Assembly: GCA_900149785.2 (NCBI GenBank)
Contig: FSSI02000007.1
Coordinates: 1-64,000 of the forward strand
Length of the DNA stretch: 64,000 nt
Source of the DNA: Sodalinema lacuna_A
Lineage (GTDB): Bacteria; Cyanobacteriota; Cyanobacteriia; Cyanobacteriales; Geitlerinemataceae
Reading direction: 5' to 3'
Below, piece by piece: positions 27,199 to 34,938 of the stretch. The notes below the pieces were generated by a model. That model saw only the letters and a list, made by a program, of their open reading frames with translations. It was not told where the DNA came from and did not search any database. Position numbers and translations under genes: made by a program. The stretch's first letter is position 1. Each line of letters starts with the position of its first letter.

Positions 27199-27762
27199 CT
27201 ACTCCAATCCCTTAAACAGACGTTCGGCAATTAAACTCTCAATCGACGGCAACAACGGTTCTAACTCATCGAGTTCTTCATCGGTGAGTAACTCAGGCTT
27301 AGCCTCAGCATTAATACGGGCCAACACGAGCATTGGATCAATCGGAACATACAGTCCATACTCCTGTTCCCCTTCATAGAAGTTCGCCAAGCAGAGCAAT
27401 TCTTCCTCATCCTCATCGCTATCCGCCTCATTGAGAGCCTCAATCGCTTCATCGAGTTCAGGAATATCCCCGACCACCGTTAGGGTTAAGGCTGTGCGTT
27501 GTAGCAACAAATCCTGTTGGGCCAAAACGGCCTTGGCTGTTTCAAACACCGCATCAATTTGCTCGTCGGTTGCTAAATCCGCCTCCTCATCGTCGCTCTC
27601 ATCATCCCCAAACCACGTCACCAAATCTACCGGAATATTCACCGGGAGTAACACGGCGTACTCCACACCATTCATCTCAAACTGATGTTCAACATAACAG
27701 GGGAGCGATCGCCCCTGGTCATCGGTAACAGACACAATGGTGCTATGAGGAGTTTCGTTCAT
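27199..27762 (-). CDS. DUF3727 domain protein
   Basis: 187 residues, strongly acidic. An N-terminal DUF1292-like strand domain (TIVSVTDDQGRSLPCYVE) precedes the DUF3727 part (YEGEQEYGLYVPIDPMLVLAR). The family is conserved in cyanobacteria and plastid-bearing plants with no settled function. It leads the operon with mltG and yqeG. Confidence 0.88.
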   Translation of the reverse strand: MNETPHSTIVSVTDDQGRSLPCYVEHQFEMNGVEYAVLLPVNIPVDLVTWFGDDESDDEEADLATDEQIDAVFETAKAVLAQQDLLLQRTALTLTVVGDIPELDEAIEALNEADSDEDEEELLCLANFYEGEQEYGLYVPIDPMLVLARINAEAKPELLTDEELDELEPLLPSIESLIAERLFKGLE

Positions 27763-27848
27763 GGATGATTCAACACCGCTAAAGACTAAAGAATGACAAC
27801 CTGTCGGGACAGATCGCTCCCCTTAAGATAGCACGGGGGGCGATCGCC

Positions 27849-27890
27849 GTTGCACCCTAGCCACAACCCCCTAGCCGCGACCCCCTAACC
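27849..27890. repeat. Degenerate 14-bp tandem repeat (x3) at the oxidoreductase stop
   Basis: On the minus strand GGYTAGGGGGTYGY-like units at 27877-27890 and 27863-27876, with a weaker third copy at 27849-27862. The array begins one base after the TAG stop (27892-27894), and each unit carries another TAG or TTAG. Confidence 0.65.
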
Positions 27891-27891
27891 G

Positions 27892-28890
27892 CTACTCCAT
27901 CGTTAACACCACTTTTCCCGACATCGATCCCGCCTCAATCCGTCGATGGGCCTCGGCCGCCTCCGCCAAGGGAAACACCTCACTCACCTGAACCTGCAAC
28001 GATCCCCCATCAAACAAGCGTCCACATTCGCGCAGAATTTTCGCCTGTTCCGCCTGTTCCTCCCGTAAATCGAGCAACATCGGCGTTAACATCAACTCCA
28101 AACCCACGCGCAGATTCCGTTGACGCGCTCCCTTCAAATTGCCATCCTCACTCGGTTGCAGCAACGTGACCACATCCCCATACAGGTTCACCGCCTCGCA
28201 GCTGCGATAAAACGTCTCACCGCCGACGGTATCAAACGCCACATTAACCCCTTCCCCATCAGTCCAGTCCAACACCGCCTCAACAAAATCCTGCTGAGGA
28301 TAGAGAATCGGCAAATCCGCACCTAAACTCTTGACAAAATCCGCTTTTTGTGCAGTAGAGACTGTTGTGGCCACCATCGCTCCTTGACGTTTCGCCAACT
28401 GCACCGCCACATGGCCCACACCGCCGGCTCCAGCATGAATCAGCACCCGTTGTCCCGCACAAAGACGAGCGCGGTCATAAAGCGCTTCCCAAGCCGTAAT
28501 CAACACCAGAGGGGCCGCCGCCGCTTCCTCAAAACTCAACGATTGAGGTTTTGGCGTTAAACAATGCTGTTCCACCAGAGCATATTCAGCATAATTGCCC
28601 TGAGATCCTCCCAAACCCCCAAAGCAGAAATAGACGGCATCTCCCGGGCCAAATCCCGACACATGGGGGCCAACCACCTCGACAACCCCAGCCCCATCGC
28701 AGCCCAGAATATCCGGGGAACCATTCGAGATAAACGTTCCCCGTTGTCGCACCTTCGTATCAATGGGGTTAACTCCAGCCGCCTTCAGTCGAACCAACAC
28801 CTGAGTTGGCGTTTGAAGTTGGGGAACCGGCAGATCCCGCAGTTCTAGAACATCAGGCGCACCCGCACCCGTCATCACAACAGCTTTCAT
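27892..28890 (-). CDS. Quinone oxidoreductase-like medium-chain dehydrogenase
   Basis: 332 residues. A GroES-like N-terminal domain (AAGVNPIDTKVRQRG) is followed by a Rossmann domain with AGAGGVGHVAVQLAK and ALVEQHCL in between. The zinc-ligand pattern of classical alcohol dehydrogenases is absent, so it belongs to the zinc-free QOR/zeta-crystallin branch that reduces quinones or enones with NADPH. Substrate unknown. Confidence 0.85.
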   Translation of the reverse strand: MKAVVMTGAGAPDVLELRDLPVPQLQTPTQVLVRLKAAGVNPIDTKVRQRGTFISNGSPDILGCDGAGVVEVVGPHVSGFGPGDAVYFCFGGLGGSQGNYAEYALVEQHCLTPKPQSLSFEEAAAAPLVLITAWEALYDRARLCAGQRVLIHAGAGGVGHVAVQLAKRQGAMVATTVSTAQKADFVKSLGADLPILYPQQDFVEAVLDWTDGEGVNVAFDTVGGETFYRSCEAVNLYGDVVTLLQPSEDGNLKGARQRNLRVGLELMLTPMLLDLREEQAEQAKILRECGRLFDGGSLQVQVSEVFPLAEAAEAHRRIEAGSMSGKVVLTME

Positions 28891-29004
28891 CGCACTCTAT
28901 CCTCACTCGTCATCCTTACTCGTCAATCATCACCCAGCGGCCCACACCGCCAAATCCCACTCACCTCTCCCCCAAAGGGGGCAACCATAAGGGGACATTC
29001 CTAC

Positions 29005-29060
29005 TGTTCTCTGTTCCCTGTTCCCTGTTCCCTGTTCCCTGTTCCCTGTTCCCTGTTCCC
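29005..29060. repeat. STRR heptamer array TGTTCCC (7 perfect copies)
   Basis: Seven exact TGTTCCC units at 29012-29060, preceded by a TGTTCTC variant. It ends nine bases before the ffh stop codon (minus strand). Confidence 0.95.
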
Positions 29061-29069
29061 TTTCTCCCC

Positions 29070-30527
29070 CTACAACTGCCCAAAACCTTTCTTTTTCTTC
29101 TGTTTCTTCTTCTTCTTCGATTTGCCGCCACCGGGGCCTCGGAAGCCAGGACGGGGGCCACCGCCGCCCATCATGCCAGCAAAGGGATTCATACCCGGCA
29201 TTCCACCCCCACCCATACCGGGTAGATTTCCTTGTCCCATTTGCTGCATCAGCGATCGCATCTTCTTGAAATCACTCACCAACTTAGTCACATCCGACTC
29301 CTGAAACCCAGATCCCCGAGCAACCCGACGGCGGCGACTTGGAGAACTCGACAAGATATCGGGGTTGGTGCGTTCCTCAATCGTCATCGAGCCAATCATG
29401 GCCTCAGAGCGTTTGAGTTGAGTTTCCCCCTTCTGTAAATCATCATCGGAAATCTGTTTCCCCATCCCTGGGATTAACTTCATAATCCCTCCCAGAGATC
29501 CCATACTCTTCATCAAGCGGGTTTGTTTGAGGAAATCATTAAAGTCAAACTGAGCCGAGAGGATTTTCTCCTGCATCTTCTCAGCATCAGCCAAGTCCAC
29601 CTGTTCAGCGGCTTTCTCCACCAAAGACAGCACATCGCCCATTCCTAAAATACGAGAGGCCATGCGATCGGGGTAAAACGGTTGTAAGGCTTCGACCTTT
29701 TCCCCCATCCCCACAAACTTAATCGGCGCCCCAGAAATCCGTCGCACCGAGAGAGCCGCACCACCGCGACTATCGCCATCTAACTTGGTGAGAATCGCCC
29801 CACTGATGCCAATTTCTTGATCAAAGGTGCGCGTGAGGGTGGCCGCTTCCTGCCCCGTCATCGCATCCACCACCAACAGGGTATCGTGGGGTTGAATCGT
29901 CGCCTTGATGCGTGCCAACTCCGCCATCATGTCCGTGTCGATTTGCAAGCGTCCCGCCGTATCGACGATGACGGTATCAATGCCGTCGGCTTTGGCTTGT
30001 TCGACCCCCTGACGGGCAATCTCGACGGGGTCCGCATCGGTTCCCATCTCGAAGACGGGGACATCAATTTGCTCCCCGAGAGTTTTGAGCTGATCGATCG
30101 CCGCCGGGCGATAGATATCCGTCGCCACGAGCAGGCTAGAGCGGTTCAGTTTGCGCAAATGCAGAGCCAACTTTGCCGAAGCCGTAGTTTTCCCGGTCCC
30201 CTGTAGCCCCGCCATGAGGATAACCGTGGGCGCCACATCCGCATGAGCCAGAGGGACATTGCTCTCCCCCATGATGGCCACTAATTCATCATTGACAATT
30301 TTGATGAATTGCTGATCGGGACGAACCCCGGAGATGACCTCGGCCCCGAGGGCTTTCTCTTCAACATCGGCCACAAATTCTTTGACCACTTGCAGGTTCA
30401 CGTCGGCAGTGAGGAGAGCGCGACGAACCTCTTTTAAGGCATCTTGAATGTTGGCTTCCGAGATTTTGTCTTGTCCTCGGAGCTTTTTCCAGGCTTCTTC
30501 TAAGCGTTCAGCAAATGCGTCAAACAT
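29070..30527 (-). CDS. ffh: Signal recognition particle protein Ffh
   Basis: 485 residues. The N domain (1-90) is followed by the G domain with GLQGTGKTT, DTAGR and TKLDGDSRGG, then the Met-rich M domain (MKSMGSLGGIMKLIPGMG). The tail is Gly/Met-rich and ends in a run of lysines (SKKKKKQKKKKGFGQL). It binds 4.5S/SRP RNA and signal sequences for cotranslational targeting. The lysine tail is longer than in E. coli Ffh. Confidence 0.97.
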   Translation of the reverse strand: MFDAFAERLEEAWKKLRGQDKISEANIQDALKEVRRALLTADVNLQVVKEFVADVEEKALGAEVISGVRPDQQFIKIVNDELVAIMGESNVPLAHADVAPTVILMAGLQGTGKTTASAKLALHLRKLNRSSLLVATDIYRPAAIDQLKTLGEQIDVPVFEMGTDADPVEIARQGVEQAKADGIDTVIVDTAGRLQIDTDMMAELARIKATIQPHDTLLVVDAMTGQEAATLTRTFDQEIGISGAILTKLDGDSRGGAALSVRRISGAPIKFVGMGEKVEALQPFYPDRMASRILGMGDVLSLVEKAAEQVDLADAEKMQEKILSAQFDFNDFLKQTRLMKSMGSLGGIMKLIPGMGKQISDDDLQKGETQLKRSEAMIGSMTIEERTNPDILSSSPSRRRRVARGSGFQESDVTKLVSDFKKMRSLMQQMGQGNLPGMGGGGMPGMNPFAGMMGGGGPRPGFRGPGGGKSKKKKKQKKKKGFGQL

Positions 30528-30721
30528 GAAATATTGGGGTTAGCAGAACGAACAGTGATTATTAGCAGCCGGCGGGGGTTGCGCCTTGGCTTCCCTAAGA
30601 ATAGCAAGAATTGGGGCGGGGATTCGAGAGACGGTTTTCCCCCATCGCCGCCTGGGAACGATCCGCGCTAGGATTTTAACGTTCCAAATCTGTTTCCCTT
30701 ACGCGCCGAACCTGCAAGCCT

Positions 30722-30940
30722 ATGTTCTTCGACGAACTTCAACCCATCTTCAAAGAGTTGACTGCTGAGCCGATCGCGTTTTTCGGTGGCTTTGTCTCTG
30801 GAGTGCTACGCCTAGATTTAGCTGAAGAGCCACTCAAGAGTTGGGTTGGCCCCACCACCGAGTCAACGACCTCATCGGCGTCTGGCTCGAGCAGCGATCG
30901 CGACAATGGCAATGGACCCCAATCTATTACCATTGAATAA
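30722..30940 (+). CDS. Small conserved cyanobacterial protein
   Basis: 72 residues. A helical N-terminal part (DELQPIFKELTAEPIAFFGG, FVSGVLRLDLAEEPLKSWV) is followed by a Ser/Gly-rich tail. I recognise the LTAEPIAF-FVSGVLRL type as a recurrent unnamed cyanobacterial family, but know no function. Its start at 30722 is the only good ATG. It is convergent with smtA, sharing a bidirectional terminator. Confidence 0.75.
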   Translation: MFFDELQPIFKELTAEPIAFFGGFVSGVLRLDLAEEPLKSWVGPTTESTTSSASGSSSDRDNGNGPQSITIE

Positions 30941-30999
30941 ATCGATTGTCAAGCTAAAACGCTCAAGATTTCCCAGAGACGGGCAGTCATAGATGTAGA

Positions 31000-31038
31000 A
31001 CGAAAAAAGGAGGGGCGCGATGCTCCTCCTTTTTTCGT
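31000..31038. terminator. Bidirectional terminator between the small gene and smtA
   Basis: A perfect 14-bp stem (ACGAAAAAAGGAGG with CCTCCTTTTTTCGT) with A and T runs on both arms and an 11-base loop. Confidence 0.92.
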
Positions 31039-31081
31039 GCTTTCTGGTCATGTTCAGGGATGGATATCCCCACTCTCAGCC

Positions 31082-31249
31082 CTAGCTGTGACAAGTGCAG
31101 CCCTTGTGTCCACAGCCGGCCCCATCGGGATGACCATCGGCACAAGCTTGACTGCAATAGGGTTTGTCGTCTTTCATCACCGCGTTTTCCAAGCTGACGA
31201 TACAGAGACACGAATCGCAGGCGCATTTCATTTGAGTTACGGTTGCCAT
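31082..31249 (-). CDS. smtA: Metallothionein SmtA
   Basis: A 55-residue protein starting MATVTQMKCACDSCLC. Nine cysteines (C9, C11, C14, C16, C32, C36, C46, C51, C53) with H40 and H48 reproduce the Cys9His2 set that binds a four-zinc cluster in Synechococcus SmtA; YCSQACADGH and CGHKGCTC are family motifs. It buffers excess zinc in the cytosol. A Shine-Dalgarno AAGGA lies about 9 bases before the ATG. An SmtB-type operator is upstream at 31276. No smtB-like repressor gene is visible in the window. Confidence 0.95.
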   Translation of the reverse strand: MATVTQMKCACDSCLCIVSLENAVMKDDKPYCSQACADGHPDGAGCGHKGCTCHS

Positions 31250-31275
31250 GATTAAATATCCTTTTTGTTTACAAC

Positions 31276-31297
31276 ATCTGAACAGTTATTCAGATAT
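31276..31297. promoter_or_regulatory. SmtB/ZiaR-type operator upstream of smtA
   Basis: An inverted repeat ATCTGAA...TTCAGAT with core TGAACAGTTATTCAGATA, essentially the published smt operator-promoter element recognised by ArsR/SmtB zinc sensors. It lies 27 bp upstream of the smtA ATG. Zinc should release the repressor. Confidence 0.82.
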
Positions 31298-31386
31298 TAG
31301 CACAACAACCCAGCCCCGACCACAAAACCGGCAAAGCGTAACAGAATCTGTAACAATTCCCTGAAAGAGTGCGTCCACCCGAAAAC

Positions 31387-31594
31387 GCCTCTTGCCTCTT
31401 GCCTCTTGCCTCTTGCCTCTTGCCTCTTGCCTCTTGCCTCTTGCCTATTGCCTATTGCCTATTGCCTCTTGCCTCTTGCCTCTTGCCTATTGCCTATTGC
31501 CTATTGCCTATTGCCTATTGCCTATTGCCTATTGCCTATTGCCTATTGCCTATTGCCTATTGCCTATTGCCTCTTGCCTCTTGCCTCTTGCCTC
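31387..31594. repeat. Block-structured STRR heptamer array (29 units)
   Basis: Two variants, C = GCCTCTT and A = GCCTATT, in the order C8 A3 C3 A12 C3, then a GCCTCCC end unit. The array begins immediately after the murJ stop (31596-31598, minus strand). Confidence 0.95.
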
Positions 31595-31595
31595 C

Positions 31596-33215
31596 CTATC
31601 CCCTTCTCCCAAACTTCTCACGCAAGCGATTCATAAACACCGTCACCTCCGACAATCCCAGCCGCGTCACCACAACCGCGAAGATGGCCAACCCCCCACA
31701 GCCAGCAACCGTCAGTTGTAGTAGGCTCAAGAGAAATCCTCCCTCACCGAGAACTCGTTGTAATCCCTCATAAATTCCCCAGCCAGCCATCCCCGTAACA
31801 AAACTCAAAATCGTCAACGAGGCAATGGGGGCCGCCCATTCGAGCCAGGGTAGACCACCAATCTTGCGATCGAGTAATATCAGCAACGCCACCATTGAGA
31901 CCACATTCACCCCCATCGTGGCCAGAACCAACCCCGGTGCCCCAAACCATTGGATAAAGAAATAGTCCAACAGCACATTGAGAAAAATATTGGCAATACT
32001 GACTCGGAAGGGTGTTTGACCATCTCCGAGGGCATAAAACACCCGCACCAACACATCCCGTCCCAAATAGACAAACATTCCTAAGCCATAGGCCATCAGA
32101 ATGGCCGCCACAAACTCCGACGCCGCTCGGTCAAAGGCATAGCGTTCATAGACCACACGCACAATAGGCGTGGCGAGGGCCACCATCAGCGCCCCCAAGG
32201 GCAACATCGTTAACCCCGTGAGAATTAACCCTTGGCGAATGCGTTGTTTAAGCTGCGGCCAATGCTCAGGAGCCGCCAGCCGGGAGAAAATCGGTAGTAG
32301 AGGGACCAATAGGGTGTTGGAGATAATCCCTAGGGGCGTTTGTACCAATAACCCGGCATAGCCCAAAGCAGAGGCAGTCTGGGGGATAAAGGACGCGAAC
32401 CAGAGGTCGGTGTAGACGTTAATCTGCATCATTCCCGAGGAGAAGGTGGCCGGTCCCATGACCTTCATCACCTCCCGCACCCCTGGCCGCCAAAACTCAA
32501 AGCGTAGCCGTAGGGTTCCCAGGCCCTCCCGCCATTGCACCACCACTTGCACCAACCATTGCAACACCGCCCCTAGGAGGGTTCCCCAAGCCAGGACGAG
32601 GCCTCCAACGGCGGCGTAGCGGGGTTCGGTGATTTGGTCTCCTAAAGACAGAGCCAAGACCCCTAAGCCGCCAATGAGAGCCACACTGGAGAACAGGGGA
32701 CTGATTGAGGGCAGCCAATAGAGGTCGGCGGCGTTGAGGCTGCCGAAGCCAATCCCAATCAGGCCAGCCAGTAGGGCCATCGGGGCCATAATGCGAAACT
32801 GCATCACGGCAATATCGCGAATGTCTTGACCGGCGGCCGTTTCCGAGAGACCCGGAGCGACCACATCAATGAGAGGATGAGCAAAGATAACTAGGGCAAT
32901 GGTGACCAGGAGTAGGATGCCACCGACGAGGGTGGTCATGGTTTCGATGAGGGGAACCGCCTCTCGTTTATCCCGTTTGGCGACGACACTGACGATCGCA
33001 CTATGAAACGGTCCGTTAATGCCCCCTAGCAGCACCAGGAGGAAGCCCGGAATCACATAAGCGTAGTTGTAGGCATCCACAGCGACACCAACCCCAAATG
33101 CGGCAGCGATCGCCTGTTGACGAACCAAGCCAAAAATCTTACTAATCAGGGTTGCTGCTGCCACAATGCCAGCAACAGACGCCAAAGAACGAACCTTTCC
33201 TGTCTCGTCAGCCAT
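31596..33215 (-). CDS. murJ: Lipid II flippase MurJ
   Basis: About 539 residues with 14 predicted membrane helices, in the MOP/MviN fold. It begins SLASVAGIVAAATLISKIFG, followed by LVRQQAIAAAFGVG, the family signature. Arg and Asp residues of the central cavity lie in the first helices. It flips lipid II across the plasma membrane for peptidoglycan synthesis. I prefer the ATG at 33215 (MADETG); an in-frame ATG at 33251 would add 12 residues. Confidence 0.94.
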   Translation of the reverse strand: MADETGKVRSLASVAGIVAAATLISKIFGLVRQQAIAAAFGVGVAVDAYNYAYVIPGFLLVLLGGINGPFHSAIVSVVAKRDKREAVPLIETMTTLVGGILLLVTIALVIFAHPLIDVVAPGLSETAAGQDIRDIAVMQFRIMAPMALLAGLIGIGFGSLNAADLYWLPSISPLFSSVALIGGLGVLALSLGDQITEPRYAAVGGLVLAWGTLLGAVLQWLVQVVVQWREGLGTLRLRFEFWRPGVREVMKVMGPATFSSGMMQINVYTDLWFASFIPQTASALGYAGLLVQTPLGIISNTLLVPLLPIFSRLAAPEHWPQLKQRIRQGLILTGLTMLPLGALMVALATPIVRVVYERYAFDRAASEFVAAILMAYGLGMFVYLGRDVLVRVFYALGDGQTPFRVSIANIFLNVLLDYFFIQWFGAPGLVLATMGVNVVSMVALLILLDRKIGGLPWLEWAAPIASLTILSFVTGMAGWGIYEGLQRVLGEGGFLLSLLQLTVAGCGGLAIFAVVVTRLGLSEVTVFMNRLREKFGRRG

Positions 33216-33346
33216 AATTACCGAGTTGCATTTGTCCGGGATGAGAGTCACTTAGACAAACATTTAACCGCAAGAGGGTCACGGTTCCCTACTCTTGGTC
33301 CGGGTTCCGTCGGGTCCTCATTCACTCAAACCTGTTGATTTTGCTT

Positions 33347-34066
33347 ATGACTAGCCCTCTGATTTACGATTATCCCCCCCTCTATTCAGGAACCTTAATC
33401 CGACGCTATAAGCGCTTTTTAGCCGATGTTGAACTGGTTAACGGCGACGTGATTACCGCCCATTGTCCCAATACCGGCCCCATGACGGGAGTCTGTGACC
33501 CCGCTAGCCCCGTGTTGCTGTCCTATAGCGACAACGCCAAACGCAAATACCCCTACACGTGGGAGGCCATCCAGATGCGGGATGCCGAGCGAACCTGGGT
33601 GGGGATTAACACCAGCCGCAGTAATGCGATCGTGCGATCGCTCCTTGAGCAACATCTCATCCCCGAGTTGGGGGAGTATGGAGCCATCCGCTCAGAAGTC
33701 AAGTATGGCCAGGATGGGAAAAGCCGCGTTGATTTTCTCTTGGAGGGCGATCGCCCCATTTATCTCGAAGTCAAAAATACCACCTGGGCTCGGCAAACCC
33801 AGGCTCTGTTTCCCGATACCGTCACCGAACGCGGACAAAAACATCTGCGAGAGTTGATGGCCCTAGTGGACGAGGCACGCTGTGTCATGTTGTACTTAAT
33901 TAATCGAGGAGATTGCGATCGCTTTTCTCCCGGTGATGACGCCGACCCGACCTACGGCAAGTTATTACGCGACGCCGTGAATCGAGGCGTAGAAGTCTTA
34001 CCCTGTCAGGTTCACGTGAGTCCCGAAGGACTGCGTTACCGTGGCCAAGTTCCCCTAGAACTGTAG
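33347..34066 (+). CDS. sfsA: DNA/RNA nuclease SfsA
   Basis: 239 residues. The OB-like N-terminal part includes RRYKRFLADVEL and HCPNTGPMTGVCDP; the nuclease part has SRVDFLLEG and IYLEVKNTTWA (PD-(D/E)xK-type). I use the ATG at 33347 (MTSPLIYDYPPLYSG); a start at 33335 would add four residues. It was once called a sugar-fermentation stimulation protein. Confidence 0.93.
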   Translation: MTSPLIYDYPPLYSGTLIRRYKRFLADVELVNGDVITAHCPNTGPMTGVCDPASPVLLSYSDNAKRKYPYTWEAIQMRDAERTWVGINTSRSNAIVRSLLEQHLIPELGEYGAIRSEVKYGQDGKSRVDFLLEGDRPIYLEVKNTTWARQTQALFPDTVTERGQKHLRELMALVDEARCVMLYLINRGDCDRFSPGDDADPTYGKLLRDAVNRGVEVLPCQVHVSPEGLRYRGQVPLEL

Positions 34067-34129
34067 CCCTCAAACCGGTCTCATCGTCAGCCCATTCTTA
34101 GCCGCCATGCGATCGCCGAATCAGGAATC

Positions 34130-34143
34130 GTATAATCGGCTAC
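34130..34143 (+). promoter_or_regulatory. NtcA box of glnB
   Basis: A perfect GTA-N8-TAC (GTATAATCGGCTAC). A TAATAA -10 hexamer starts 24 bases downstream (34167-34172), the spacing of NtcA-activated class II promoters. This places glnB under global nitrogen control. Confidence 0.8.
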
Positions 34144-34232
34144 AAAATGTACTGGATTGTCAGTGGTAATAAAATGCCATGCTAGTACAAGCATTATTTT
34201 GCTAAAACAGACCAAACAAAGGAGTTTTCGGT

Positions 34233-34571
34233 GTGAAAAAGGTAGAAGCCATCATTCGTCCCTTCAAACTAGACGAAGTTAAAATTGCCCTCGTCAACGC
34301 GGGTATCGTGGGGATGACCGTTTCTGAAGTGCGTGGATTTGGGCGGCAAAAAGGACAAACTGAACGCTATCGCGGCTCAGAATATACCGTCGAATTTTTG
34401 CAAAAGCTCAAACTCGAAATCGTTATCGAAGATAACCAAGTCGATATGGTGGTTGAAAAACTTACCGCCGCCGCCCGAACCGGAGAAATCGGCGACGGTA
34501 AAATTTTCGTCTCCCCCGTCGATCAGATTATCCGCATTCGGACCGGCGAGCAGAACCTCGAAGCCATCTAA
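34233..34571 (+). CDS. glnB: Nitrogen regulatory protein PII
   Basis: 112 residues from a GTG start (MKKVEAIIRPFKLDEVK). The T-loop carries S49 (the cyanobacterial phosphorylation site) and Y51 (RGSEYTVEFL). The B-loop AARTGEIGDGKIF binds ATP/ADP and 2-oxoglutarate. It controls NAGK, PipX and transporters in response to carbon/nitrogen balance. A Shine-Dalgarno AAAGGAG lies 8 bases upstream. NtcA box upstream, terminator downstream. Confidence 0.98.
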   Translation: MKKVEAIIRPFKLDEVKIALVNAGIVGMTVSEVRGFGRQKGQTERYRGSEYTVEFLQKLKLEIVIEDNQVDMVVEKLTAAARTGEIGDGKIFVSPVDQIIRIRTGEQNLEAI

Positions 34572-34632
34572 CCCTAACCCTCCATCCGAGGCCCAAGCCA
34601 ACGGCAGAGATTCAAAACTTAAGAGGTATCGA

Positions 34633-34668
34633 GCGAACGCCAGAGCAATCTCGCGTTCGCATTTTTTT
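34633..34668 (+). terminator. Terminator after glnB
   Basis: GCGAACGC pairs with GCGTTCGC across a 12-base loop, then seven T. Confidence 0.92.
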
Positions 34669-34938
34669 CAACAGTATCGCTAAAAAACAATCTAAATAGA
34701 CAATTCATTTAGTACAAATACAACGCTTAAAACTATTTAAATAAAAGGGTTTATTTGAGATAAATTGTTTATTGTCTATTGTTCATTCGTTACGGCCATT
34801 TAGACCCCAAAGCCCCCAAATTCACAACAGCCTTTTCCCAGATAGGGAGGGATTCGTGTACGATCCTCTTAGGGTGGCACGACCCACCGTGCCGAGGGTT
34901 CGGACACTCCGACCAGGGATAGATCTCGAAGCGCGTGT
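34669..34938. other. AT-rich leader before the pentapeptide genes
   Basis: 34680-34790 is strongly AT-rich, then a GC-richer stretch with a GGCAC...GTGCC inverted repeat near 34876. No gene. It probably holds the promoter of the pentapeptide genes. Confidence 0.4.

Noticed and set aside
29005..29060. CRISPR-like array
   Set aside because: Units are 7 bp without spacers, and no cas genes occur in the window. The same applies to the arrays at 31387, 41934, 53831, 56698, 58536, 60157 and 63399.
30987..31226. 79-codon minus-strand frame over smtA
   Set aside because: It is out of frame with the metallothionein, which has the conserved cysteine pattern, start site and operator.
31369..31773. Plus-strand frames over the heptamer array (LLPLASC repeats)
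   Set aside because: All three frames are open because a 7-bp repeat without stops is read through; murJ lies on the other strand.
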